From Zantedeschia hybrid cultivar (Eukaryota > Streptophyta > Magnoliopsida > Alismatales > Araceae), in assembly GCA_030544215.1 (NCBI GenBank), contig JARZZO010000003.1:37142379-37206378 (forward strand): a DNA stretch of 64,000 nt, read 5' to 3'. Of this stretch, positions 1-9,595 are shown in pieces (position 1 is the stretch's first letter; every line of letters begins with the position of its first letter). The notes below the pieces were generated by a model, which worked only from the letters and a program-made list of their open reading frames with translations, was not told the origin of the DNA and made no database searches. The position numbers were made by a program, and so were the translations under genes.

Positions 1-102
1 TGACTTTCACTCACCCCTAAAGACATTCTTTAGAGTTTTCTAGTCAGTCTGAGTATGAGAAGTATTGGCATCCAACATCCCAACATCTCGAATAGACGAC
101 AT
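1..102 (-). pseudogene. copia element A: gag N-terminal fragment
   Basis: This is the start of a Ty1/copia gag read on the minus strand, with ATG at 102-100. The first residues include MLDANTSHTQTD, which aligns with HGILDANCLTGPNYSD at the start of the gag of element B (8176). The ATG lies about the same distance beyond the last leader stem-loop as in element B, which supports the start. A TAG codon follows the aligned block where a Trp is usual, so the frame is already broken. The rest of the gene lies left of the window. Gag would form the virus-like particle of the element. The identification depends on position and a short alignment only. Confidence 0.55.
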
Positions 103-3100
103 ATTAGTTAATCGAAGGAAATAACGAGATTTAAGCAGATAGTTCTAATAATTCAATTATGGTCTTTTATCTTGAATTATTTCCTACTATTTTTCGACGA
201 ACTGTATAACCTTCAGGTATACAGAACGGAAGACTCCAACGGTCTCCTAGTGAGGATCAGAATCTCCAAGAATCATAGTATGACCTCGGGTAAACATATA
301 GTATCATACCATTATCCCAGAGCAACCATCTCATGGTAATTGCAACTCCTTGCAATATCCGATCTTATTTCGGCTCCCAAGTCTTTAATGGTCCCGAGTA
401 AACACAGTAGACCATTATACCTGGTCTAAGCTTTACCATCAATACGTGATAGAGTAGAGTAAGAATGCAGTTCTCGGGTAAACGCGAGGATAGCTACACC
501 GTTCCTCTATTACAATCTCAAGGCATCAAGATGCCATAGTTAATAGTCCTTTCATCAGATGGTGGCAGATCTCGAGTAAACACTTAGAAACTGCCATCAC
601 TAAATCAAGTTCTAAGAACTATATTGATGGAGAGCCACGCGGTGCATTCTCAATGACTCACGCTCCAGCTTAAACTTTATGTTGAAAGTTTTGTTTATGT
701 TAAGTTGGTCTCATCCTAGGTGATAGTTTATAAATATATCGTATATATTTAACTATACTTAGATATTAGTAATCGATTCATAATAAAAAACTAAAAAGCA
801 TACATCAACCATGCATGTTCATTATGTGGTCATAAACAACACGGTGATTAACTGGAGCCAAACAATTAATCACCAAAACTATATAACAATTATATAATCT
901 AAACATACAAACATATAGCCACTGGTGATCTCATCACCTGTTGCCTTCCTAGTTGCATTTGTGGATCATCATCGCCTCTCCTCGGTGGGCGCAATCAAAT
1001 AAAAATAATATTTATTTTGAAACAATTTCAAATACAAATAAATTGTAAGAGAAAGCCTTATGGCTGAGTACAATAATGGAGGGAGATAGAATTACAATGG
1101 AATGAAAGAGAGAGGGAGGCACGCAGGTCTTATTAATTAACACTTAATAAATGTACATCACATTCCATAACAATTCACATAATCACATATCATCACATGA
1201 TATGAAATTTAACTAAGTGCATATCCATGACCACCACAAATTTTAACCATCCACACATGATAAAGCACATCACATGAAGGCTAAAATTTTGAAAATATAA
1301 TAATTTTGGTTTTCTTAAAACTTAGTTACCAATCAAAATTGGATGATTTGAATTTCGAAAAACATATTTTCTAACATGCATTTAAATCTAATTTAAAGCA
1401 TTAAACACATCAACATGTGCACACAAAGCTAAAATTAAAATTCTAAAATATTCCATGCATAATTTAGAACATTTCTAAATTAATTAATCTAACATTTAGA
1501 TTAATTTTAAATCACATTAATAACAATTATTAATGCAAAACAATCTAACATTTAGATAGAATTAAAAATTCCTAAATAACACTTATAAAATAATTTATAA
1601 TTCCAATTATAATTCATTAACAACTCCTTGTTAATTAACCCCTTTTATCTAAAGCATATTTCTCAATAACAATTATTAAAAAATAATAATTAGAACATTT
1701 CTAATTAATATAGTCTAACATCTTAAACTTAATTTGATCCTTTTAATAACTTTTATTAAAGATTAATTATTAAGTAGATTAGATCTTCAAATTTTAATTA
1801 AGGGATCCTTGAGAATATTAATCAGCTTAATAACTATTAGTAAGCTTTGATTAATCCTCAATAACTTTTATTAAGGTTAATTCTCAAGAAACAATTAACT
1901 CTTTAATAATCATTATTAAGAGTTAATAAAACACTTAACAACTTTTATTAAATGTTCCTTAATCAAATAATTAATTTCATAACAACAATTGCTAAGAAAT
2001 TGAAAAAAAATCTAATCACCTGACTAAGATTAATTAACAACATTTGATAATTAAAATTTAAGTCACTACTTAATAATCAATTAACAACTCTTGTTAATAT
2101 AATTTTAAGATCAAATCTTGAACATAAACCTCTTTATATATTTAATAAAAAAATATTAACAACACTTGTTAATAACTAAATCAAGATCTTATGTTAATTA
2201 ATCCCCTTAATCACTCATATTAAAAATATTAACAACAATTGTTAATAAAATTAAGATCACATCTTAAATTTAAGATCATATCTTGCAATAACCCCTTTCT
2301 TAATTGAAAAATTATAAACTTAAGTTTGAAATAAATTTTAAACTATTTAAAATAAATTTTGAACAATGTTTAATGTTAATTTCAATTATTAGGGGTGGGG
2401 TTTTATATATATATATATAAAAAATGGGGTCAATGGCTGTTTGTAAAAGAGTTAAATGGGCCCAATGGGCTGCCTAGCTCGGGCCAGACCGGCCTGGGCC
2501 CGAGCCAGGCCTGCCCACAGTGGGCCTGTCCGGCTCGATTCCGGCCTGGACCGCCCACGCTGGCCGGCCAAGGCCAGACCCGCATTGGGTCCCTGCGGCT
2601 AGGGCTGAGCCCTAGCCGCCACCGGCAGCCCCCCCTTTAACTTGCCCGACACCGGCAAGGCTGGGGGGGAAGCAGGGTCGGCGCCTGCTGGTCCTCCCTG
2701 TCGCCCCTGACGGGGCCGGCGAGCCCAACGCCGGCGGAGCTCCGGAGACCCCCTTTTTCATGCCACAAAATCCTTGAAATCGAGCTTGGTTTGCAAGGTT
2801 AATTGGGCTTCGCCGCCGTCTGGATGCACAGGAGACCGCCGGAACCAGCAAGGGGAAAAAAAGGGGGGGGCTGGCTGGCTGGCTTTGCCTTTCTCCTACG
2901 GCGCCAGTGAAGGCCCCTTGTGCCGCCGGTGATCTTCACGAACAACGGTTAAAGGGATTCAAATCGAGGCCTCCCCTCCCCTTATTTCTTACAACGTTTG
3001 TAAAATAAAGAAAGGGCATGTTCCATCACCGCCTTGCTGGGGATTTGCGGGGATAGCTGGTCATACCAGCAGGCTTATCAAGCGGTCTGCCATCACCATG

Positions 3101-3290
3101 GAAGATGCTTACAAGAACCCTTGAATCGGTTCTTCATCCTCACCAAGAACACAACGCACAAAGTTCTTTATTCCTCACGAAAAATAATATCAGATATTAT
3201 AGTTCATCCTATGAACACTTCGCGAGAGAAATTAAAATTTTTCTTGCATGGAATTAATTTTTAGAAAATTAATTTAGTCGTTCCGGAGCG
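103..3290 (-). mobile_element. copia element A: long untranslated leader
   Basis: This is the non-coding leader of a minus-strand copia element, between its PBS (about 3291-3310) and its gag start. In transcript order it has three parts. The first is a GC-rich part (about 2960-2450) with a CCTGGGCCCGAGCCAGG-type palindrome at 2493-2509. The second is an AT-rich part (about 2390-1020) with repeated TTAACAA/TTGTTAA hairpins. The third, about 600-270, is a chain of four stem-loops with a shared loop motif. Leaders of B and E have the same order. A (TA)n run lies near 2404-2420. No convincing coding frame is present. Confidence 0.8.
274..599 (-). other. Four leader stem-loops with shared loop motif (copy A)
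   Basis: On the minus strand four hairpins each carry a GTTTAC core in the loop (plus-strand motif positions 285-296, 394-404, 473-484, 571-582). Stems visible by eye: 560-568 with 591-599 (9 pairs, one G-U), 466-470 with 494-498 (one G-U), 386-393 with 410-417 (8 perfect pairs), 278-283 with 304-309 (6 pairs). The same four occur in the same order in the leader of element B. Confidence 0.7.
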
Positions 3291-3310
3291 GAACCTGGCT
3301 CTTATACCAC
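3291..3310 (-). promoter_or_regulatory. Primer binding site of copia element A
   Basis: On the minus strand this reads GTGGTATAAGAGCCAGGTTC, one substitution from the GTGGTATCAGAGCCAGG core seen in the other copia elements here. It is the usual initiator-Met tRNA primer site and directly abuts the LTR terminus at 3311. Confidence 0.85.
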
Positions 3311-4895
3311 TGTTGGGATCCGGGCGGGACGCGAAGAACGCAGTGGAAACGACGAATAAAATAATCCCGCCCGATGCCCGTTGATCCGATTCGGATCGAA
3401 AAACGCAAATCGGAAAATGGAGCGAAATCTGATTACCGTGTGCGGATTCGAATCTGCTTCCGTCTCGGTTCCGTTGAGGCGATGCCGCAAGCCACACAAG
3501 CGTCCGGCCTCCAACGGTATCCACGCGATCCTCCGCGGTGTTTCGTCCTCACTCCCTCATCCGTATCAGCTCGCTCGCTGAAGATCCGTCGCCGCAACGA
3601 TTGCCGAAAACCCGCCGACGGGAATTCCCAACTTTCGGGAATCACGCGTGGCGGAGACGGAGACAATCCCGACACCTTGAACGGGGCGCCCAGAGGAGGA
3701 GAGAGAAAGGAGTGGATGACGGCCAGCATGAGGAAACTCTAGAGCTTGGCCCAGGGTTTCTCAACAGCGCGTATATATATTAGGTCGGCGCGACTTTTCA
3801 CAAAAGTCCCCGAGTTAATATAAATCTCACTTATGTACCACCAACTGAGAATCTTATTGCTTGTGACCCTCTAGGCCCATTTACCAGTCCGATTTTCAGC
3901 TCGTTAAGTCCAATAACTAGTTATTGACTTATTGTAATTAATTAATATCTAGATATTAACTAATTACTTAACCGAATTAACATCGCATGTAAATTCGGTC
4001 GGACTTCTGATCAAGTTGGGTGCCAAGAAACACCGCACGATCCTGGAAGGCAATGGGGTTCAGCAACCCACTCATGGAACCTGTCCGTCCACAGTTACTG
4101 CGTGGCTATAATCCTTCGTTCGCACAATGCTCTCGAGTTAACCTAGGATATGGTCAACTGTCAAACCCTAGATGGTCAACTCACTTGAATCAGACTCCGC
4201 TGTACAATATCCGAAAACATCTTTTTTGATATTGTTTCTGCTCTGGCCAAAGACTCATGTGGATCTATTCTATAGCATTCTCTCTCCAGTTATCCGAGAG
4301 CGAACGATCCTTTATTGAACACACAATCACCTTCGAAAGTCTTCTGCTGGACCCAATCATGGACTATTAGAAATCCCGTGGATAGGGATTCGTAGGTCAA
4401 GGTCAAAGTCCAGAAGTCCAGCGACAAGGTGTCTTTGGTGTCTCAAGTCCAAGGATCAACCACGCCACTGTGACGATGAATCAAGCCGATTGACAGTCAG
4501 GTAAATTACCATTCGGCAATTCATGTCGGATCAATTCAGTGAACTCATTCTCCAATGAGCACCTACAGGTTTACCATTGTGTCTCCATACGAGTAACTAA
4601 CGAGATCAATCACCCTCATCATATAAGATGGAATAACCTGTACTAGTCTTACCGGATGTTTGATGTCCCTCTTAAACATCCTACGACTAGGAACAATTAA
4701 GAATATATGTTTATAAGTCATCAGTCTCATTATTATGATCTCATCATAATCTGATGACTATTGCACATATTCATGGACTTCATTATGCGCAATTATAAAT
4801 ATGCCGATCGACATAATGAATTTAATGCCATTGATTAGTGAACCAGATTGAAATAGGTGCCTAATGATTGACTTAGAGGACACCTATATCCATCA
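3311..4895 (-). repeat. 5' LTR of copia element A
   Basis: This is a complete LTR of about 1585 bp. The plus strand starts TGTTGGGATCC at the PBS and ends CACCTATATCCATCA, a degenerate form of the CACCTAATACTAACA end of this family. A TATATATA stretch near 3772-3780 sits in the promoter position. It runs straight into the truncated plus-strand LTR of element B, so A appears to have inserted into B's 5' LTR. AGAGA (4896-4900) would be one target duplication copy; the other copy is outside the window. Confidence 0.82.
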
Positions 4896-5007
4896 AGAGA
4901 ATGTTTCGGGAATGATGCGCTTAAGTCCTTGGCCAGGGCGGATGCTATATTAGATAAAGAGTTATTCGATATAGATTAGCGGTATCTGATTCAAGTGAAT
5001 CGCCCGG

Positions 5008-5036
5008 CTAGGGTTTAACAGTAAACCATACCCTAG
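5008..5036 (+). other. Conserved U3 hairpin in copia LTR
   Basis: CTAGGGT and ACCCTAG arms enclose TTTA/TAAA inner pairs. The same structure recurs at 45613-45641 and, with changed bases, in the D, F/G and O type LTRs. It lies about 390 bp upstream of the TATA box, so it would be carried in the 3' end of the element RNA rather than the 5' end. Confidence 0.55.
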
Positions 5037-5399
5037 GTCGATTCGGGAACATTGCACGGATGAAGGATTAAATCCGCGTGCTAACCGAAGACAGAAAGGT
5101 TCCAATAGAGTGTTGCGATAACCCCAATGCCATCCAGGATCACGCGATGTTACATGGCATCCAACGTGATCAGAAGCCCATCCAAATTTACTGTGGGACA
5201 TTAAATTCGGCTGATTAATCAATATAAGGAAATTAATTAATTCAGTTGGTCCGTAAAGAGTTACTGGGCTTAATGGGCCATTAACTGGACTGGTATTTGG
5301 GCCTAAAAGGACACACGCAAAAGGTTCTTAAGTCGATGGATATTTAGGGGGGGTTTCGGATAAGTATGGGTTTTTATGAAAAACTGCAAACATACTTAT

Positions 5400-5407
5400 T
5401 ATAAAAG
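5400..5407 (+). promoter_or_regulatory. LTR TATA box, element B 5' LTR
   Basis: TATAAAAG lies in a context (ACTTATTATAAAAGAAC) repeated almost exactly in the 3' LTR at 10716-10723 and in the LTR of E at 46006-46013; D has TATAAAAG at 42715-42722. Position and conservation support its use as the element promoter, with the U3/R border expected about 25-35 bp downstream. Confidence 0.7.
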
Positions 5408-5853
5408 AACGGATGCTAGGTCAGGGGCCAGCAACCCTAACCCTAGCTGCCGTCCTATCTCTCTCCTCTCTCCTGGGCCCATATCCCGAGGCCGGCCCTC
5501 TGGAGGCTGCGCTTCGGCTCCCAACTACTCTGCCTTCCGTCTGACGGAAGTTTCCGAATCCGCATGTCACGGCGGATTACATGTAGCCAGACAGGATCCA
5601 TGAACGCCGCATCGAGCGAGGAGGCGAGGACGATCCATCACGAGGAGAACCGCGTGGATACCGCTAGGGGCCAGGCACCTGCGCGGCTTGCGGCATTGTT
5701 CCGACGGAATCGGAGAACGAACGCGGATTCGATTCCGCGCAAGGTAAATTAGATTTGCTGATTTATTTTGTTGACCGAAACGGGATGGATCCGATCCAAA
5801 ATAATTTATTTCCATTGCGTTTTCGGTCGGATACGGGCACATCGAACCCAATA

Positions 5854-5872
5854 GTGGTATCAGAGCTAGGTT
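5854..5872 (+). promoter_or_regulatory. Primer binding site of copia element B
   Basis: GTGGTATCAGAGCTAGGTT directly follows the LTR. It matches the initiator-Met tRNA primer site of plant copia elements, with one change (GCTAGG for GCCAGG). Confidence 0.88.
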
Positions 5873-8175
5873 CCATTGTGTTCTTCTCCGTTTCGGTCTC
5901 TAAAATTGTGGTTTTTGAATTTATTCCATGCTTGAATTTATTTTCTTACAAGATTAATATTCATGAGATGTTCACTGCGATGAGATGACGATTTTAATCT
6001 GTAGAAAATATTTTTTATTTGGGGTTTTTCGTCGTGTTCTTCGTTGGACGAAGAACGGTGTGTTCTTGAGGGATTCGGGTCCATAAGATGGATCTTTGGG
6101 GCTATAATCATTGTAAACTATGCCCACTGGCATTGGACGAGATGTCGGCGGCGTGGGGAGCAGGGAAAGGCCGGCCATGGCCTTCCTTCTTCTTCCTTCT
6201 TCCTGCGTTTTTGAAACCGCCATGAAAGAGGATATGAAGGAAAGGGAAAAAAAAAAAAGATTAAGGCCATCGGAGCCCTTCTCGGGCCTGCTCCAATCGC
6301 CGGACAGCACCGGCGACGTCGCCGTTGCCGGCAGACGGGCGTCGGTGCCCGACCGGCGCCAGAAGGGAACCCCAAAGGGGGTTGCCGCCGTCGGGTTCCC
6401 TATTGCGCAGGGAACCCTCGGGCGTCCCCTATCGGGCGGCTAGTGTTTCCCTAGCTGCCGACAGGGTCTGGCCCTGCTGGACCCTAGCCCGAGCCTCGCA
6501 GCTCGAGCTAGGACCCAACAAGGCTCCGACCAGGCCTGCGGGCCTGGGTCCGAGCCCTAACTGGGCCCTGGCCCGAGCCAGGGGCTCAGCTGGGCTGAGC
6601 CCTTTAAACACCCCCCCCCCCCTTCCCCTTTATTTTCTTATATTGGGGCCCATTAAAAATTAAAATAAATTTATTTTTATTGTTAAAATATGACTTTGAT
6701 AATAAAATTTGAAATTATTAATTTTTTGGTCCTGATAATAGGATTATGAATTTTCATGATTTATTAACAAATGTTGTAAATTCTAATTATTAATCTAAGT
6801 TGTTAGATTAATCATTAGATTTAATTGTTAAATTGCCCCATATATTTGAATTGTTCATATGAAGCATGGAATATTCTTAAACCATTATTTTTAGACTTTA
6901 TACGCATATGATGTGTTATAATTGGTTGTTTAAATTTGATTTAAGGAGCAAGAGACAACTGATAATGTTTTTCAAAAATTCTAATTCTCCAAATTTTGTT
7001 TGGTCCCTAGTTTATGAAACCAAAATTTATTTATTTTCGAAAATTTTATCTAGCCATGTGATGTGCACTACATGTGTGGTTTGTTTAATTAAAACTACTT
7101 GGTGGTCATGGATGAGCACATAAAATTTAGCTTGTGGATGGTGATTGATGGAATGTGTGGATGTTTAAATTATTAATTGTTAATAAATAGAGGTTTGTGT
7201 ACCTCTCCCTCTATCATGTTCCTTTGTAAATCTACCTCCCTCCTTCATGTACTCGCCATAAGCCTTCTTTTAAATTATCCTATAATTTGGTCGAGGCGAT
7301 AAAGCGTGGAGCGAGGATGATCTACAACTGCAACCAAGAAGGATATGAAGGAGTTCATTACCCTATGAGTTTGTAGACTCATAATATAAATTGTTATATT
7401 ATATGTGTGAGTTAAACTGTCTGGCTCAAGTCAAACCACAATGTTATCCATGACCACACTTATAACATGTATGTGATGCGTGTCTTTTATTTTGATTACG
7501 AATCAATTAACCTAGGTTATAAGTATATGTAATATATTTGATATATTGAATACTATCACTTAGGATGAGACCAAAGTAAATAAATAAAAACCTTCGTTAC
7601 AAAATCTAAGCCGAAGCGCGAGTCATTGAGAATGCACTGCGTGGCTCTCCATCAATATGATTAATAGAACTTAATTCAGTAGTGGCATATTCTATGTGTT
7701 TACCTGAGATTTGCCATCGTCTGTTGAAAGGACTATTAATCATGGCATTAGATACCTTTGGATAAGAATAGAGGAACGTATAATTATCCACGTGTTTACC
7801 CGGGAACTATATTTCTACTCTAGCCTATCACGTATTGATGGTAATGCTTAGACCGGGGATAATGGTCTATTGTGTTTACCCGGAACTATTAATAACCTAG
7901 GAGCCTAAATATGATCGGATATTGCAAGGAGTTGCAATTATCATGAGATGATTGCTCTGAGATAGAGGTATGATACTACGTGTTTACCTGAGGTCATACT
8001 GTAATGCTAGGAGATAGTCGGCGTCTATGAGAGACATGGCCTCATAAACGAAGGTTATACAATCTGACAAAAATTTGTGGGAGTAAAACTAGATAAACAA
8101 AGTCCATGTCTTGTTTTTTAAATTAATTGACTAAATATCTACTATTTGTAATATGATTATCTCCTGTAGGCTAAA
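5873..8175 (+). mobile_element. copia element B: leader
   Basis: This is a 2.3 kb non-coding leader with the same order as in element A. A GC-rich block lies at about 6120-6650, with a CTGGCCCGAGCCAG palindrome near 6568-6581 and a C-run near 6610-6622. An AT-rich block lies at about 6650-7200, followed by a block shared with element E (about 7190-7560). The stem-loop chain is at 7683-7999. No supported gene is present; short open frames here do not resemble proteins. Confidence 0.8.
7683..7999 (+). other. Four leader stem-loops with shared loop motif (copy B)
   Basis: GTGTTTACC occurs at 7696-7704, 7792-7800, 7872-7880 and 7980-7988. Each copy is enclosed by complementary arms: TGGCA/TGCCA (7683-7687 with 7712-7716), TATAATT/AACTATA (7779-7785 with 7805-7811, one mismatch), TAATGGTC/GAACTATTA (7860-7867 with 7883-7891, with a G-U pair and a mismatch), GTATGA/TCATAC (7968-7973 with 7994-7999). 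Arm sequences differ from hairpin to hairpin while the loop core is constant. The gag start follows about 175 bp later. Confidence 0.72.
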
Positions 8176-9017
8176 ATGTCACACTATAACCAGTTGCATG
8201 GCATACTTGATGCCAATTGTTTGACAGGCCCGAATTACTCAGACTAGCTCAGGAACCTGAAGATTGTCCTCAGGTCTGAGCAAATTGCTTATGTCTTGGA
8301 TGATGAACCTCCTACTGAACCAGGATTAGATGCCCCAGAGGAGGACATGCTGAAAGATGAAAAATGGAAGGAAGATTCTACCATGGCCTAATGCTATATG
8401 CTGGCCTCTATGAGCAATGAGTTGCAGAGGTAGCATGAGGAGATGAATGCTAGATCCATTATGCTCAATTTGAAGGAGCTGTTTGGTGAGTAGAGCAGGA
8501 TCGAGATATATGAAATATCTAAGAATCTGTTCAAGGCTCGAATGGGAGAGGGATCTTCAATACAGACTCATGTGTTGAGAATGATAGAATGGGTGGAGAG
8601 GCTGGATGCTCTTGGGGTTCCACTCCCCAAGGAGATGCATACTGACCTTGTGTTATCTTTACTTCCACAATCATATGCACAGTTCATTGTTAACTTTAAC
8701 ATGAACAAAATCCAGACTACTTTGACTGAATTACTGAACATACTGAAGACTGTAGAGGGGAACCTTATAAAGGATAAACCTCATGTTCTTATGGTTGGTA
8801 AGACCGACAAGAAAAGACTAGCAGTCCAAGCCTTCAGGAAACGCAAAAGCAAGAATCAGAAGAAGCCGAGAATTGTCAAGAAGGACAAAGACAAGAGTGC
8901 TGAGAAGGGTGATTGCTTCTATTGTCATCAAAAGGTCCACTGGAAGAGGAATTGCAAAGAATACCTCAAGGATAAGGCTCAAAGAACTGTGAAGCAGCAG
9001 GACGCTTCAGGTATCTG
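8176..9017 (+). pseudogene. copia element B: gag (broken)
   Basis: This is Ty1/copia Gag, the structural protein of the virus-like particle. It starts at the ATG at 8176, 2.3 kb after the PBS. The open part from 8542 contains a UBN2-type gag core (residues such as LGVPLPKEMHTDLVLSLLPQ) and near its C-terminus a CX2CX4HX4C zinc knuckle, CFYCHQKVHWKRNC, with Val in place of the usual Gly before His. In the same frame upstream there are at least four stops; the first is a TAG where a Trp is usual, as expected for a G-to-A change. Around 9010-9017 the gag runs directly into the RNase H end of pol, so protease, integrase and most of RT were deleted. The gene cannot make a full product as it stands. 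Confidence 0.85.
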
Positions 9018-9581
9018 AAGGTTGTGAAATACATCCTTAAGTACTTGATAAGAACTAAGGATATGTTTCTAGTCTATGGAGGAGGAGACTTAAAGCTGCA
9101 AGGATACACTGATTCAAGTTTTCAGTCTGGTCTTGATGATAGCAAGTCGACATTAGGTTTTGTCTTCACACTCAACGGGGGGGCAGTAAGCTAGAAAAGT
9201 TTCAACCAGAAAATCACTTCTGATTCGACAACGGAAGCAGAATATATTGCTGCTGCTGAAGCCGCCAAGAAAGTTGTCTGGATGAAGAAATTCATCGACG
9301 ATCTTGGTGTGGTGGAAAGCATCTCTAGTCCCATCCCATTGCTGTGTGACAACAATGGGGCGATTGCTCAAGCGAAAGAGCCAAGGACTCATCAGAAGTC
9401 GAAGCACCTTATGCGGTGTTTTCATCTGATCAGAGAGATTATAGCTCGAGGAGATGTCGTAGTGGAGAGAGTTCCTTCAGCCGACAACATAGCATATCCA
9501 TTGACAAAGCCTTTGTCTCAAAATTTCTTTGAGCGTCACTTAGAGAATATGGATATTCTTTGTAAAAGTGATTTGCTTTAG
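9018..9581 (+). pseudogene. copia element B: RT end and RNase H fragment
   Basis: This is the C-terminal end of a copia polyprotein, covering the RT tail and RNase H. Recognisable blocks are KYLIRTKDMFLVYGGGD, GYTDSSFQS, the RNase H core TTEAEYIAAAEAAKKVVWMK, and PLLCDNNGAIAQAKEPRTHQ, ending with PLTKPLSQNFFERHLEN. The frame differs from gag. A TAG interrupts it near 9191-9195, where sister copies have Trp (VSWKS), again consistent with G to A. The stop lies 14 bp before the 3' LTR, as expected. Compared with the minus-strand copies at 17647-18795 and 30625-31572, everything upstream of KYL is missing. RNase H would degrade the RNA strand during reverse transcription, but this piece alone has no predicted use. 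Confidence 0.88.
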
Positions 9582-9595
9582 TCCAAGTGGGAGAT
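9582..9595 (+). promoter_or_regulatory. Polypurine tract of copia element B
   Basis: A purine-rich stretch (AAGTGGGAGA within it) directly precedes the 3' LTR start. The minus-strand elements show the mirror form TCTCCCACTT or CTCTCACTT at the same place. Confidence 0.7.

Larger units (their letters stand above)
4896..5853 (+). repeat. 5' LTR of copia element B, 3' portion only
   Basis: These 958 bp match 10212-11169, the last 958 bp of B's own 3' LTR. The first 616 bp of this LTR are missing here because element A was inserted at this point; they should lie left of the window. It ends CCCAATA, where sister LTRs end CCCAACA, immediately before the PBS. Confidence 0.88.

Noticed and set aside
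285..582. Regular spacing of GGGTAAAC motifs considered as a CRISPR-like array
   Set aside because: Spacing is irregular (about 80-108 bp), repeats are only 9-13 bp and hairpin-bound, and the context is a plant retrotransposon leader.
2395..2851. Open frames on both strands in the GC-rich leader block of element A
   Set aside because: They overlap in several frames, are Pro/Ala/Gly/Arg rich as expected from GC-rich DNA, lack family resemblance, and lie in a retrotransposon leader.
6118..6663. Possible coding exon in the leader of element B
   Set aside because: Frames on both strands, no homology, GC-rich composition like the leaders of A, D and E; best explained as leader.
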